The position numbers and the translations under genes are program-made. The notes below the pieces were generated by a model. The model searched no databases. It had not been told where the DNA came from and was given only the letters and a program-made list of their open reading frames with translations. A stretch of 64,000 nucleotides of DNA from Ectothiorhodospira magna (GTDB lineage: Bacteria; Pseudomonadota; Gammaproteobacteria; Ectothiorhodospirales; Ectothiorhodospiraceae), in NCBI RefSeq assembly GCF_900110965.1, contig NZ_FOFO01000007.1:1-64000 (forward strand), read 5' to 3'. Below, one piece after another: positions 35,724-50,109 of this stretch; the first letter of the stretch is position 1, and each line of letters opens with the position of its first letter.

Positions 35724-38700
35724 GGACGGGCCTCCTTATGCATCTCCTGCAGGCAGTACACCCGGTCACTGTCCAGGTATTCCAGCGCCTGAACCGTGGC
35801 ATGGGCGCCGGCCAGGGTGGTGGTATAGGTCACCTTGTGCTGCAAAGCCTCCCGACGGATGGTGAAGGAGTCGGCAATGGCCTGCTTGCCCTCGGTGGTG
35901 TTGATGATCAGACTGATCTCGTCGTTCTTGATCATATCGACAATATGGGGCCGTCCCTCAGTCACCTTGTTGATGCGCTGACAGGTGACTCCGGCAGCTT
36001 CCAGTACCTGGGCAGTGCCTTGGGTTGCGATCAATTCAAACCCCCGGGCCGCCAGATCCCTGGCCAACGGAATAATGCCAGGCTTGTCCACCTCCCGCAC
36101 ACTGATAAAGGCCTTGCCGGTCTCGGGCAGCTTGACGCCGGCACCCAGCTGGCTCTTGGCAAAGGCCTCGGGGAAACTGCGACCCATGCCCATGACCTCG
36201 CCGGTGGACTTCATCTCAGGGCCGAGGATGGGGTCCACGCCGGGGAACTTGATGAAGGGGAAGACCGCTTCCTTCACCGAGTAGTAGTCGGGCACCACGG
36301 TTTGGGTGGCCCCCTGCTCCACCAGGGAGCGGCCAGCCATGCAGCGGGCGGCGATCTTGGCCAGGGGCATGCCGATGGCCTTGGACACGAAGGGCACGGT
36401 ACGGGAGGCGCGGGGATTCACCTCCAGCACGAAGATACGATCCCGCTGAATAGCAAACTGGGTGTTCATCAGTCCCACCACCCCCAGGCCCAGGGCCATC
36501 TTGCGCACCTGTTCGATGATCTGTTCCTGCAGCGCCATGCTCAGGCTGTAGGGCGGCAGGGAACAGGCGGAGTCACCAGAATGGACGCCGGCCTGCTCGA
36601 TATGCTGCATGATGCCGCCAATGAGCACGTCCTTGCCGTCGCAGATGGCATCCACGTCCACCTCCACCGCATCGTCCAGGAAGCGATCCAGCAGCACCGG
36701 GGCATCATTGGACACCTTCACCGCGTCGCGCATGTAGCGGCGCAGGTCGGTTTCGTTATAGACGATCTCCATGGCGCGACCACCCAGCACGTAGGAAGGA
36801 CGTACCACCACCGGATAGCCGATGGCCTCCGCGTGGCGTACCGCCTCGTCCACGCTGCGGGCGGTGCGGTTGGGGGGCTGAACCAGTTCCAGCTTCTCGA
36901 TCAGCTGCTGGAAGCGTTCCCGGTCCTCCGCCAGGTCGATGCAGTCCGGGGTGGTGCCGATCACCGGCGCGCCGGCGGCCTCCAGGTCCCGGGCCAGCTT
37001 GAGCGGAGTCTGACCGCCGAACTGGATGATGATGCCCTTGGGTTTTTCCAGGTGCACGATCTCCAGCACATCCTCCAGGGTCAGCGGCTCGAAGAACAGC
37101 CGGTCGGAGGTGTCGTAGTCGGTGGAGACGGTCTCCGGATTACAGTTGACCATGATGGTTTCATAACCATCCTCGCGCATGGCCAGGGCGGCATGGACAC
37201 AGCAATAGTCGAACTCGATCCCTTGCCCGATCCGGTTGGGGCCGCCGCCCAGGACCATGATCTTCTCGCGGCTGGAGGGATTGGCCTCGCACTCCTCCTC
37301 ATAGGTGGAGTACATGTAGTCGGTGGTGGAGGCAAACTCAGCGGCACAGGTGTCCACCCGCTTGTAGACCGGATGGATGCCCAGTTCATGGCGGTAGGCC
37401 CGCACGGTCCGCTCGGTCTCGTCCAGCAGACGGGCCAGACGGCGGTCGGAGAACCCGTACTGCTTGAGGGTGAACAGGGTCCGGCGATCCAGATCCTTCA
37501 GGGACCGGGTCTTGAGGTCCCGCTCGATGTCCACCAGTTCCTGAATCTGGGCCAGGAACCAGGGATCGATGTGGCTGATGTCATGCACCTGCGCCAGGGT
37601 CAGGCCGAAGCGGAAGGCATCGGCCACGTACCAGATGCGCTCGGGGCCGGCATCGGCCAGTTCGCCGCGGATGATGGATTCGGCATCTTCCCCGTTCAGA
37701 TCCACCATCTCGTTGAGGCCGTCACTGCCGGTTTCCAGGCTGCGCAGGGCCTTCTGGAAGGATTCCTGGAAGGTGCGGCCAATGGCCATGGCCTCGCCCA
37801 CGGACTTCATCTGGGTGGTCAGTCTGGCCTTGGCGGAGGGGAATTTCTCGAAGGTGAACCGGGGAATCTTGGTCACCACGTAGTCGATGGACGGCTCGAA
37901 GGAGGCCGGGGTCACGCCACCGGTGATCTCGTTGCGCAGTTCGTCCAGGGTGAAGCCCACCGCCAGCTTGGCCGCCACCTTGGCAATGGGGAAGCCGGTG
38001 GCCTTGGAGGCCAGGGCCGAGGAACGGGATACCCTGGGGTTCATCTCGATGATCACCAGACGGCCATCCTCCGGGTTGACCGCAAACTGCACGTTGGAGC
38101 CACCGGTGTCCACGCCGATCTTGCGCAGTACCGCCAGGGAGGCGTTGCGCATGATCTGGTATTCCTTGTCCGTCAGGGTCTGGGCCGGGGCCACGGTGAT
38201 GGAATCACCGGTATGCACCCCCATGGGGTCCAGGTTCTCGATGGAGCAGATGATGATGCAGTTGTCCGCCCGGTCGCGCACCACCTCCATCTCGTACTCC
38301 TTCCAGCCCAGCACGGATTCCTCCACCTGTACCTCGTTGACCGGAGACAGGTCCAGGCCGCGCTTGACGATTTCTTCGTATTCTTCCCGGTTGTAGGCAA
38401 TGCCGCCACCGCTGCCGCCCATGGTGAAGGAGGGGCGGATGATGATGGGATAGCCGATCTCCGGCTGCACCCGTTGGGCCTCTTCCCAGCTGTTGACCAT
38501 AAAGGCCTTGGGCGAGTCCAGGCCGATCTCGTCCATGGCTTGACGGAAGCGCTCCCGGTCCTCGGCCATGTCGATGGCGTCCTCGGTGGCGCCGATCAGT
38601 GCCACGCCGAACTTTTCCAGTACGCCATTGCGGGCCAGATCCAGGGCACAGTTGAGGGCGGTCTGTCCGCCCATGGTGGGCAGCACCGCGTCCGGGCGCT

Positions 38701-38941
38701 CCCGCTCGATGATGCGGGCAACGGTCTTCCACTCCACCGGCTCGATGTAGACCGCATCGGCCATCTCCGGGTCGGTCATGATGGTGGCGGGGTTGGAGTT
38801 GACCAGGATGACCCGGTACCCCTCTTCGCGCAGGGCCTTGCAGGCCTGGGCGCCAGAGTAGTCGAATTCACAGGCCTGGCCGATGACGATGGGGCCGGCG
38901 CCTATGATGAGGATGCTCTGGATGTCGGTTCTCTTTGGCAT
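35720..38941 (-). CDS. carB: Carbamoyl-phosphate synthase large subunit
   Basis: This 1073-residue enzyme uses two ATP, bicarbonate and ammonia to make carbamoyl phosphate for arginine and pyrimidine synthesis. It has two homologous ATP-grasp halves ([17 protein letters not shown] near the start and [16 protein letters not shown] near 555). The C-terminal MGS-like allosteric domain contains [14 protein letters not shown]. Length equals E. coli CarB. It follows carA after 83 bp. Confidence 0.98.
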   Translation of the reverse strand: MPKRTDIQSILIIGAGPIVIGQACEFDYSGAQACKALREEGYRVILVNSNPATIMTDPEMADAVYIEPVEWKTVARIIERERPDAVLPTMGGQTALNCALDLARNGVLEKFGVALIGATEDAIDMAEDRERFRQAMDEIGLDSPKAFMVNSWEEAQRVQPEIGYPIIIRPSFTMGGSGGGIAYNREEYEEIVKRGLDLSPVNEVQVEESVLGWKEYEMEVVRDRADNCIIICSIENLDPMGVHTGDSITVAPAQTLTDKEYQIMRNASLAVLRKIGVDTGGSNVQFAVNPEDGRLVIIEMNPRVSRSSALASKATGFPIAKVAAKLAVGFTLDELRNEITGGVTPASFEPSIDYVVTKIPRFTFEKFPSAKARLTTQMKSVGEAMAIGRTFQESFQKALRSLETGSDGLNEMVDLNGEDAESIIRGELADAGPERIWYVADAFRFGLTLAQVHDISHIDPWFLAQIQELVDIERDLKTRSLKDLDRRTLFTLKQYGFSDRRLARLLDETERTVRAYRHELGIHPVYKRVDTCAAEFASTTDYMYSTYEEECEANPSSREKIMVLGGGPNRIGQGIEFDYCCVHAALAMREDGYETIMVNCNPETVSTDYDTSDRLFFEPLTLEDVLEIVHLEKPKGIIIQFGGQTPLKLARDLEAAGAPVIGTTPDCIDLAEDRERFQQLIEKLELVQPPNRTARSVDEAVRHAEAIGYPVVVRPSYVLGGRAMEIVYNETDLRRYMRDAVKVSNDAPVLLDRFLDDAVEVDVDAICDGKDVLIGGIMQHIEQAGVHSGDSACSLPPYSLSMALQEQIIEQVRKMALGLGVVGLMNTQFAIQRDRIFVLEVNPRASRTVPFVSKAIGMPLAKIAARCMAGRSLVEQGATQTVVPDYYSVKEAVFPFIKFPGVDPILGPEMKSTGEVMGMGRSFPEAFAKSQLGAGVKLPETGKAFISVREVDKPGIIPLARDLAARGFELIATQGTAQVLEAAGVTCQRINKVTEGRPHIVDMIKNDEISLIINTTEGKQAIADSFTIRREALQHKVTYTTTLAGAHATVQALEYLDSDRVYCLQEMHKEARP

Positions 38942-39024
38942 GGATGTCCTACCGTGAACAGCCCGACGCCGTTGACGGCGCCGGCGGGCAAAATGGGGAG
39001 CGGTCTTTCAATGCAGAACCAGGA

Positions 39025-40167
39025 CTAGACGCCGGAACTCCGACGGGCAGTCATCATCTCGATGAATCGGCCAAACTGTGGGGCCACATCTTCAGGCCCG
39101 GGACTGGCCTCGGGATGCCCCTGGAAACTCACGGCGGGCCGGTCGGTCAGTTCGATGCCCTGCAGGGTACCGTCGAACAGGGAACGATGACTGGTCCGGG
39201 CATTGGCCGGCAATGTCTTTTCATCGATGGCAAAACCGTGGTTCTGGCTGGAAATCATCACCTTGCCGGTGGCCAGATCCTGAACCGGATGGTTCGCGCC
39301 ATGATGACCGAATTTCATTTTCATGGACTGAGCGCCCACGGACAATCCCAGCAGCTGATGTCCCAGGCAGATCCCGTACAGGGGAATATTGTTATCCAGC
39401 AATCCCTGAATACCCCGGATGGCATAATCGCAGGGCGCCGGATCACCGGGACCATTGGACAGCAGAACCCCGTCCGGATTCAGGGCCAGAATCTCCTCGG
39501 CGGTGCTGGTGGCGGGCACCACGGTGACCCGGCACCCCCGATCCACCAGCAAGCGCAGCATGTTGCGCTTGACGCCGAAGTCGTAACAGACCACGTGGAA
39601 AGGCGCCTCGGCGCCCCCCTGACGATAGCCTTTATCCAGACACCACCCTCCTTCGGTCCACTCAAAGGGGGTATCGGTGGTCACGGTCCGGGCCAGATCC
39701 ATACCGCTGATACCAGGAAAGGCGCGGGCGGCTTCCAGGGCCTTGGCCTCGTCCACCTGACCGGCCATGATACAGCCGTTCTGGGCGCCCTTTTCCCGCA
39801 GCAGACGGGTCAGGCGACGGGTATCCACGCCGGTGATGGCGACGATGCCGTGGCGCTTGAGGTAATCGGGCAGGGTTTCGGTGGCCCGCCAGTTGGACAT
39901 GCGCTCGGGCACATGGCGGACGATCAGTCCGGCGGCCTGGGGGCCGTCGGCTTCCTCGTCCTCGGGATTGATGCCGGTGTTGCCGATGTGGGGATAGGTG
40001 AGCGTCACCATCTGACGGGAATAGGAAGGATCCGTGAGGATTTCCTGATAACCGGTCATGGATGTATTGAACACGACTTCACCCACGGTGGTTCCTTCCG
40101 CACCCAGGGCGTAACCGTGAAACAGACTGCCATCTTCCAAAGCCAGCAAGGCGGGTGTGGTTCTCAA
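39025..40167 (-). CDS. carA: Carbamoyl-phosphate synthase small subunit
   Basis: This 380-residue glutamine amidotransferase subunit supplies ammonia to CarB. It has the class I triad Cys in [12 protein letters not shown] and His/Glu in [14 protein letters not shown] chose the TTG at 40167 because GGAGG lies 5-6 nt upstream and the protein then begins like the family ([11 protein letters not shown]); the longer frame upstream has no homology. A strong hairpin occupies the leader. Confidence 0.95.
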   Translation of the reverse strand: MRTTPALLALEDGSLFHGYALGAEGTTVGEVVFNTSMTGYQEILTDPSYSRQMVTLTYPHIGNTGINPEDEEADGPQAAGLIVRHVPERMSNWRATETLPDYLKRHGIVAITGVDTRRLTRLLREKGAQNGCIMAGQVDEAKALEAARAFPGISGMDLARTVTTDTPFEWTEGGWCLDKGYRQGGAEAPFHVVCYDFGVKRNMLRLLVDRGCRVTVVPATSTAEEILALNPDGVLLSNGPGDPAPCDYAIRGIQGLLDNNIPLYGICLGHQLLGLSVGAQSMKMKFGHHGANHPVQDLATGKVMISSQNHGFAIDEKTLPANARTSHRSLFDGTLQGIELTDRPAVSFQGHPEASPGPEDVAPQFGRFIEMMTARRSSGV

Positions 40168-40190
40168 GGAGTCCTCCGGCACATATGGAA

Positions 40191-40223
40191 ACAGGGCAGG
40201 TTGGGAGATCCAACCAGCCCTGT
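40191..40223 (-). promoter_or_regulatory. Leader hairpin just upstream of carA
   Basis: ACAGGGC plus GGTTGG (40191-40204) pair with CCAACC plus GCCCTGT (40210-40223), with a single A.A mismatch and a 5-nt loop. The structure ends 23 nt before the TTG start. Only three T follow on the minus strand, so it could be an attenuator, an mRNA stabiliser or a dapB terminator. Confidence 0.45.
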
Positions 40224-40309
40224 CAGGGGTTTCAAGACCTGTCGAATGGCGCAAATTCTAGCGGATCAGGGCCATGTCGTCCAATAAAGCCCCGGTACAG
40301 GACGCTGTT

Positions 40310-42264
<1,955 letters not shown>

Positions 42265-42362
42265 GATTACCGTGGGTCTTGCAGAAACGTGAAAGCCCGT
42301 GGACCGACATCTGCCCTGGTTGGGGGCACCTGCCGGTCAACGGACCCGGATGCAGTGGAAAA

Positions 42363-42382
42363 GGCCCGTCCTGGGACGGGCC
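42363..42382 (-). terminator. Hairpin downstream of dnaK
   Basis: GGCCCGTC (42363-42370) and GACGGGCC (42375-42382) form an 8-bp stem followed on the minus strand by TTTT. It is probably a partial terminator that adjusts dnaJ relative to dnaK. Confidence 0.6.
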
Positions 42383-42389
42383 TTGGCCG

Positions 42390-44324
<1,935 letters not shown>

Positions 44325-44385
44325 CTTGTGTCTCCAAAAAATATTGAATGTTCGTCAATGCCGTGAATCCGGAATTACCCGCTTG

Positions 44386-44412
44386 ATGGGGGTGCCGCCG
44401 GGCCTTTTCAAG
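44386..44412 (-). promoter_or_regulatory. Candidate sigma32 heat-shock promoter of dnaK
   Basis: On the minus strand CTTGAA (44412-44407) and CCCCAT (44391-44386) match the sigma32 -35 and -10 elements. The spacer is 15 bp, slightly longer than the usual 13-14 measured the same way. It lies in the grpE-dnaK gap about 60 bp before dnaK. Confidence 0.45.
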
Positions 44413-44439
44413 CCCCGGCAAAAAATCTGTTTTCCCGGA

Positions 44440-45006
44440 TCACGGACTATCGCTGGCCGGAGCCTTGCTGACGATCACCATGGCAGGACGCAGCAATCGG
44501 TCATTGAGAAGGTAGCCCTTTTGCAGCACCGTCATGACGGTATTGGGTTCCAGTTCCGCCTGCTCCTGCAAAGACATGGCCTGATGGCGTTCCGGATCAA
44601 AACGCTGACCGGTGGGGTCCACCGTTTCAATGCCGTGCTTGGCCATAGCCTGTTCCAGCATCTTCAAGGTCAGCGCCGTACCCTCGCGGATCTTGCTCAG
44701 GTCTGCCTCGCCCTGGGCAGCCTCCAGCCCCATTTCCAGGCTGTCCTTCACCGGCAGCAGCTCACCGGCGAAACGCTCCAGGGCATATTTATGGGCATTT
44801 TCCACATCCCGGCTCATGCGCTTGCGCAGGTTATCCAGCTCCGCCTGGGCGCGTACCAGCTTGTCCCAGTGGTCCTGGGCCTGTTTTTGCGCCTCTTCGA
44901 GCTGTTTGAGCAATGCTCCGGGGCTAAATTCCGGCGTTGCCTCGTCGGGGGGCAAAGGCGCCTGATCATGAGATTGGGTATTCTGGACTTGTTCCTCGTT
45001 CGCCAT
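44440..45006 (-). CDS. grpE: Nucleotide exchange factor GrpE
   Basis: This 188-residue DnaK exchange factor has an acidic flexible N-terminus, a long coiled coil (about 35-85, including AQAELDNLRKRMSRD) and a C-terminal beta domain with LQKGYLLNDRLLRPAMVIV. The start is at ATG 45006 (MANEEQVQ); the longer open frame is not family-like. Confidence 0.95.
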   Translation of the reverse strand: MANEEQVQNTQSHDQAPLPPDEATPEFSPGALLKQLEEAQKQAQDHWDKLVRAQAELDNLRKRMSRDVENAHKYALERFAGELLPVKDSLEMGLEAAQGEADLSKIREGTALTLKMLEQAMAKHGIETVDPTGQRFDPERHQAMSLQEQAELEPNTVMTVLQKGYLLNDRLLRPAMVIVSKAPASDSP

Positions 45007-45104
45007 GGAAAGCTCCGATCCGCTCAATGTCTTGGTGTGTTCCGGCAAAGACAGCCACCCGCCGACAGTAGGCCGACGGGCATATTCCTTTGCCATGTGG
45101 GGTT

Positions 45105-46163
45105 TCAGTTGCGGGAATTCAAGGCCGCGCCCAGCAGCCGGGCAGTGATGTCCACCACCGGGATGACCCGCTCGTAGGCCATGCGGGTCGGGCCGATCAC
45201 CCCCAGCACGCCCACAATCCGGCCACCCACACTATAGGGGGCTGTCACCACGCTGCAGTCATCGAGCACCTGATGACCCGATTCCTGGCCGATGAAAATT
45301 TGGACCCCTTCGGCGTTGATGCAGTTGTCCAGCAGGGTGAGTAACTGGCGTTTTTCCGTGAAGGCCTCAAACAGGCTGCGCAGCTTCTCTACGCTGGACA
45401 GTTCTGCGTAGTCCATCAGATGGGTCTGACCGGCAAAAATCAGGTCATCACCACCTTCATCATCACAACAGGCCCGCTCCCCCAGTTCGATGGCCGCCAG
45501 CATCAGGGTATTCATATGCTCGCGTACCGCCTTCATTTCCTTGAGAATCTGCTCCCGGGCCTGGCGCAGGTTGCGTCCGGCCAGATGCTGGTTGAGATAG
45601 TTGGCCATCTGCTGCAGTTCGGCATGGGAATATTCCCGATCCAGTTCCAGAATGCGGTTTTGCACTTCCCGCTTGTTCATGACCAGAATCGCCAGCACCT
45701 GGCGACCCGATAGCCGCAGAAATTCGATTTGACTCAAGGCAGCATGATCGGGGCGGGGGACTCGCACCATCCCGGCCATCTGGGTCACTGCAGATAACAG
45801 GTCCGAGGCAGATTCCACCAGCGCCTTGGTGTCCATATCCGGGGTCAGGCGCTGCTTGAGGGTGCGTACCTCAGCGCTGTCCAGGGGCCGCACCTCCAGC
45901 AGGGAATCCACAAACAGCCGATAGCCCAGGGGCGTGGGCACCCGGCCCGCCGAGGCATGGGGAGAGCTGATCAAGCCCAAATCTTCCAGATCCGCCATCA
46001 CATTGCGAATGGATGCCGGACTCAGATCCAGTCCGGCAGTGCGGGCCAAGGTTCGGGAGCCTACCGGCTGGCCGTCACGGACGTAGTTTTCCACCAGCGC
46101 CCGCAGCAGTAATCGGGCACGTTCGGAAAGGGTCGATGATGGCGTTGTCGAAGATGTTTTCAT
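45105..46163 (-). CDS. hrcA: Heat-inducible transcription repressor HrcA
   Basis: This 352-residue repressor binds CIRCE and controls class I heat-shock genes with GroE feedback. It has an N-terminal winged helix (GSRTLARTAGLDLSPASIRNV and HASAGRVPT), then a GAF-like and dimerisation region. The start ATG at 46163 lies 9 bp from a perfect CIRCE, implying autoregulation. Confidence 0.95.
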   Translation of the reverse strand: MKTSSTTPSSTLSERARLLLRALVENYVRDGQPVGSRTLARTAGLDLSPASIRNVMADLEDLGLISSPHASAGRVPTPLGYRLFVDSLLEVRPLDSAEVRTLKQRLTPDMDTKALVESASDLLSAVTQMAGMVRVPRPDHAALSQIEFLRLSGRQVLAILVMNKREVQNRILELDREYSHAELQQMANYLNQHLAGRNLRQAREQILKEMKAVREHMNTLMLAAIELGERACCDDEGGDDLIFAGQTHLMDYAELSSVEKLRSLFEAFTEKRQLLTLLDNCINAEGVQIFIGQESGHQVLDDCSVVTAPYSVGGRIVGVLGVIGPTRMAYERVIPVVDITARLLGAALNSRN

Positions 46164-46171
46164 GGTCCACC

Positions 46172-46198
46172 CTGGCACTCGTTGAATGTGAGTGCCAG
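46172..46198. promoter_or_regulatory. CIRCE operator (HrcA binding site)
   Basis: CTGGCACTC (46172-46180), 9 nt, GAGTGCCAG (46190-46198) form a perfect 9-9-9 inverted repeat matching the CIRCE core GCACTC-N9-GAGTGC. It lies between the divergent hrcA and nadK starts. Confidence 0.92.
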
Positions 46199-46279
46199 AA
46201 GCTGCATGTTACTCAAGGAAACTGCAGGTGGCTAGTCGGCACTCGCCACCTGCCACGCATTTCCACCATAATCTGCTGC

Positions 46280-47161
46280 ATGAATCCTTCTTTCCACACC
46301 ATCGGCATCATTGCCAAGACCCAGGAACAGCGCCTGGGGCATATTCTAAGCGCCCTGATCGGGCATTTGCGCCACCATCGGCGTCGTATTCTGCTGGACG
46401 ACACCGTACTGCCCTGGCTCGGAGACGCCGCTGATTCGCTGCCGGTGCCCCGATCACAGATGGCCGCCGAGGCGGATCTGGTCATTGTGGTGGGAGGGGA
46501 CGGCACCTTTTTGGGCGCTGCCCGCACCCTGGTGGATGCAAAAGTCCCCCTGTTGGGTATCAATGCAGGTCGCCTGGGGTTTTTGGTGGATGTATCTCCC
46601 CACGAGATGCTGGGGCGGCTGGATGAAATCCTCTCCGGCCTCTATGTGGAAGACCAGCGCAGTATGCTCCACGCCCGATTGCTGCGGGGAGATGACGTGG
46701 TGGCGGCTCAGGATGCGCTCAACGATGTGGTGATGCATATCCGCGACGCGGTGCGCATGATCGAGTTCGACACCTGGATCAATGGCCGGTTCGTCAACAC
46801 CCAGCGGGCTGATGGCATGGTGGTGGCGACACCCACCGGTTCCACTGCCTATGCCCTGTCCGGCGGCGGCCCCATCCTCTCCCCTTGCCTGGAGGCGGTG
46901 GTGATGGTGCCGATCTGTCCCCACGGACTGAGTAATCGCCCCTTGGTGGTTCCTGCCTCAAGCCGGATCGAAATTGCCGTCAATGAACATAGCCGCACCC
47001 TGGCCCAGGTGGCCTTTGATGGCCAGGACACCTTTGACATGGAACCCCTGGACCGGATCGTGATCGAACCCAAGCCCTGCAAGCTGCGCCTGATCCACCC
47101 CATTGGCCATGACTACCTGCAAATCCTGAGGGTCAAGCTGGGATGGGGTGAGCAACCCTGA
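46280..47161 (+). CDS. nadK: NAD kinase
   Basis: This 293-residue enzyme phosphorylates NAD to NADP. It carries VVGGDGTFLGAAR, GINAGRLGFLVD and the ATPTGSTAYALSGGGPI nucleotide-binding motifs. The start at 46280 (MNPSFHTIGIIAK) is family-typical; a longer frame reads back through the CIRCE and hrcA and is not used. It is divergent from hrcA, and recN follows about 90 bp later. Confidence 0.96.
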   Translation: MNPSFHTIGIIAKTQEQRLGHILSALIGHLRHHRRRILLDDTVLPWLGDAADSLPVPRSQMAAEADLVIVVGGDGTFLGAARTLVDAKVPLLGINAGRLGFLVDVSPHEMLGRLDEILSGLYVEDQRSMLHARLLRGDDVVAAQDALNDVVMHIRDAVRMIEFDTWINGRFVNTQRADGMVVATPTGSTAYALSGGGPILSPCLEAVVMVPICPHGLSNRPLVVPASSRIEIAVNEHSRTLAQVAFDGQDTFDMEPLDRIVIEPKPCKLRLIHPIGHDYLQILRVKLGWGEQP

Positions 47162-47254
47162 CCCCTTCCTTCGGCGCCATCAAATCTTTAACCTTCTCCC
47201 GCCCGGGCTGCCTGACGGCATCGACCCTCCAACCTGCCACTGCGAATCCCGACC

Positions 47255-48925
47255 GTGCTGACCCAACTCCAGATCCGAGATTTCGCCATTGTGAACGAAC
47301 TGTCCCTGGACCTGTCCGGCGGACTGATCGCCCTGACCGGAGAAACCGGGGCTGGTAAATCCATCCTGGTGGATGCTCTGGGCCTGGTACTGGGGGATCG
47401 GGCCAATAGCAGCACCATTCGTCATGGTACGGAACGGGCCGAGATCAGCGCCCATTTCGACATCAGTCAGGAATCACAGGCCAGGGCATGGCTGGCGGAT
47501 CAGGGGCTGGAGACAGCAGACTGTCTGATTCGCCGGGTGATCAACCGGGATGGCAAGAACCGGGCCTGGATCAACGGGTCACCGGTCACCCTGCAATCAC
47601 TCAAGACCCTGGGGGAGATGCTGGTGGATATTCACGGCCAGCACGCCCATCAATCCCTGCTACGCCGGGAGGTACAGCGGTGCATCCTGGACGACTATGC
47701 CGATCATCCCCCATTGCTGGCAGCCATGGCCCAGGCCCATGATGTCTGGCGTAAGGCCGCCCGCCGACTGGCGGAAATCACCGAGCAGCGGGAAACCAGG
47801 GAAGCCCGTCGGGAATTGCTGCGGTTTCAGACCGCCGAGCTGCAAGCCCTGAATCTGACCGCAGGAGAACTGGAACATATCGAACAGGAACACGCCCGCC
47901 TGGCCCATGCCGGGCGCTTGCTGGAAACCACCGAGGCGGCCTACCACGGTCTGTACGCTGCCGATCACAGCGCTGAATCGGTGGTGGGCCGTTGCCTGAG
48001 TGATATCGAGCACCTGCAGTCTCTGGACCCGCGACTGACAGAACCCCGGGAACTGCTGGCGGCAGCCCAGATCCAGCTTCGGGAAGCCGCCGACTGGCTG
48101 CGCTACTATGCAGATGGCCTGGAAATGGATCCGGCCCGGCTGGATTTTCTTGAATCCCGGCTGGCGGCCATTCAGAGCCTGGCCCGCAAACATCGGGTGC
48201 CTCCCGCCGACCTGCCGCATCTGCTGCACACCCTGGAGGCAGAACTGCATCAACTGGAAACCGACGACGAAAATCTGGAAGCCCTGGCGGATACCGTAGC
48301 CTGCGCCCTGGAAACCTGTCGGCACCGGGCAGCAGCACTGTCTGAAGCCCGGTGTCAGGCGGCCACCCGGCTGTCCGAGGCCGTGACCCAGGCCATGCAA
48401 GGTCTGGGGATGGAAGGGGGGCACTTTGTCTGCACCGTAGCGGCAGATGCCAGGGCACAGCCCTCGGCCCACGGCACGGATCGGGTGGAATTTCTGGTCA
48501 GTGCCAATCCAGGGCAACCTGCCCAGCCTCTGGCCAGGGTCGCCTCCGGCGGCGAACTTTCCCGCATCAGTCTGGCCATCCAGATGATCGCAGCCCACGC
48601 CCTGCCCATCGCCACACTGGTGTTTGATGAGGTGGACACCGGCATCGGGGGCGGCGTGGCCGAAGTGGTGGGCCGGCAACTCCGCAGCCTGGGTGAGCGC
48701 CGGCAGGTACTCTGTGTGACCCATTTACCCCAGGTGGCGGCCCAGGCCCATCATCATCTGCGGATAAAAAAACGCAAAGAACGACGGTACACCAGCACCA
48801 GCATTGAACAGCTCAGCAACGAACAGCGGGCCAGGGAACTGGCCAGAATGCTGGGTGGTCTGGAAATCACCGAACAAAGCCTGGCGCACGCCAGGGAGAT
48901 GATGGCACGGGCAGCATCCCGTTGA
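47255..48925 (+). CDS. recN: DNA repair protein RecN
   Basis: This 556-residue SMC-like ATPase acts in double-strand break repair. It starts at GTG (MLTQLQIRDFAIVNELSL), with Walker A GETGAGKS near 30-37, long central coiled coils (about 150-350), the signature ASGGELSRISLA and Walker B LVFDEVDTGIGGG. It converges tail-to-tail with fur. Confidence 0.96.
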   Translation: MLTQLQIRDFAIVNELSLDLSGGLIALTGETGAGKSILVDALGLVLGDRANSSTIRHGTERAEISAHFDISQESQARAWLADQGLETADCLIRRVINRDGKNRAWINGSPVTLQSLKTLGEMLVDIHGQHAHQSLLRREVQRCILDDYADHPPLLAAMAQAHDVWRKAARRLAEITEQRETREARRELLRFQTAELQALNLTAGELEHIEQEHARLAHAGRLLETTEAAYHGLYAADHSAESVVGRCLSDIEHLQSLDPRLTEPRELLAAAQIQLREAADWLRYYADGLEMDPARLDFLESRLAAIQSLARKHRVPPADLPHLLHTLEAELHQLETDDENLEALADTVACALETCRHRAAALSEARCQAATRLSEAVTQAMQGLGMEGGHFVCTVAADARAQPSAHGTDRVEFLVSANPGQPAQPLARVASGGELSRISLAIQMIAAHALPIATLVFDEVDTGIGGGVAEVVGRQLRSLGERRQVLCVTHLPQVAAQAHHHLRIKKRKERRYTSTSIEQLSNEQRARELARMLGGLEITEQSLAHAREMMARAASR

Positions 48926-49360
48926 TCAGCTGTCCATGGGCTGTTTTTTGGGACAAACGCCCTGGCTGCACTCACCATAGATGATCAGGGCATGGTCCTG
49001 AATGGTATATCCCAGCTTGTCGGCAATGGCTTTTTGGCGCTCTTCAATGATCGGGTCCACAAATTCGTCCACCCGGCCACATTTGACACAAACGATATGA
49101 TCATGGTGACGACCCCGCTCCAGTTCAAAGACAGCCTGATTGCCCTCAAAATGGTGCCGGCTCACCAACCCGGCCGCCTCAAACTGGGTCAACACCCGGT
49201 ACACCGTGGCCAGACCGATCTCCTCTCCCGCCGCCAGCAGCTGGCGATAGATGGTCTCGGCACTCATATGATGCTCTTCTGCGGTTTCCAGAATCTGCAG
49301 GATCTTCACGCGAGGCAGGGTAATTTTGAGTCCGGCCTTTTTGAGCTCTTGGGTTTCCAT
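48926..49360 (-). CDS. fur: Ferric uptake regulator Fur
   Basis: This 144-residue iron-responsive repressor has an N-terminal winged helix (KITLPRVKILQIL, LATVYRVLTQFEAAGL) and the metal site HHDHIVCVKCGRVDEF. It also has a second Cys pair, GECSQGVC, near the C-terminus. The start at 49360 gives family length. It is divergent from bamE, a conserved arrangement. Confidence 0.96.
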   Translation of the reverse strand: METQELKKAGLKITLPRVKILQILETAEEHHMSAETIYRQLLAAGEEIGLATVYRVLTQFEAAGLVSRHHFEGNQAVFELERGRHHDHIVCVKCGRVDEFVDPIIEERQKAIADKLGYTIQDHALIIYGECSQGVCPKKQPMDS

Positions 49361-49470
49361 GGGATTTTGATCTCCATGCGAGATGATCCGACACCTGGTG
49401 TAGAATCCCGCGCTGTTGGTTTTCGGAACAAGCGGCCCATCTTGCAACTCACGGCCCACAGGACGCAATT

Positions 49471-49806
49471 ATGGCAAGACTGATTCTTTATTCTATCCTC
49501 ATTGTCGGATTACTGCAGGGCTGCAGCAGCGGACTGTTATCAGTCCACCGGCCTGACGTGCAACAGGGTAATGCCATCAAGGACAGTGCACTGGCCCAGG
49601 TGCAACCGGGCATGACCCAGCGGCAGGTGCGTTTTCTACTGGGAGAACCCGTGCTTCGGGACCCCTTTCATGGGGAACGGCGCTGGGACTATGTCTATTA
49701 TTTCAGGCCAGGGGATGGACCAGCCACCCATCGCAGGGTCACCATTTTCTTTGAGGCAGGACAGGTGACCCAAATCGAGGACAGTGGCCTGGCATCGATA
49801 CAATAG
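49471..49806 (+). CDS. bamE: Outer membrane assembly lipoprotein BamE
   Basis: This 111-residue lipoprotein of the BAM complex has a signal peptide ending in lipobox LLQGC (Cys18). The SmpA/OmlA domain shows VQPGMTQRQVRFLLGEPVLRDPFH and RRWDYVYYF. It supports beta-barrel protein insertion in the outer membrane. Confidence 0.95.
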   Translation: MARLILYSILIVGLLQGCSSGLLSVHRPDVQQGNAIKDSALAQVQPGMTQRQVRFLLGEPVLRDPFHGERRWDYVYYFRPGDGPATHRRVTIFFEAGQVTQIEDSGLASIQ

Positions 49807-49809
49807 GCA

Positions 49810-50109
49810 TCAGGCGGCCCCTCCGGCAGCCTTGGCGGCCCGCTTTTTGCGGACCTGTCTGGGATCGGCAATCAATGGCCGGTAAATCTCCACCCGATCC
49901 CGCGGACGTAGCGGTGCATCCAGCTTGGCCAGCTTGCCATAGATACCCACCTTGTTCACGGCCAGGTCGATCTCGGGCACCTGGTCCAGGATGCCGGATC
50001 GACGAATGGCATCCTCTACCGTGGCCCCTGGAGACAAAGACACTTCCAGCACCCACTGCCGGTCAGTACGGGCATAGGTCACTTCTACCCGCAATGGCTC
50101 ATCGGACAC
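49810..50109 (-). CDS. rnfH: RnfH-family ubiquitin-fold protein
   Basis: This 99-residue beta-grasp protein starts at GTG 50109 (SDEPLRVEVTYA) and overlaps ratA by 11 bp. Motifs are GATVEDAIRRSGIL and VGIYGKLAKLDAPLRPRDRVEIYRPL. A basic tail ends the protein. It is paired with ratA as the RatB/RnfH partner; its function is poorly defined. Confidence 0.9.
   Translation of the reverse strand: MSDEPLRVEVTYARTDRQWVLEVSLSPGATVEDAIRRSGILDQVPEIDLAVNKVGIYGKLAKLDAPLRPRDRVEIYRPLIADPRQVRKKRAAKAAGGAA

Noticed and set aside
35711-39028. 1105-codon plus-strand open frame across carB
   Set aside because: It is the antisense of carB. The translation is His/Gly/Gln-rich low-complexity text typical of GC-rich shadow frames and has no domain.
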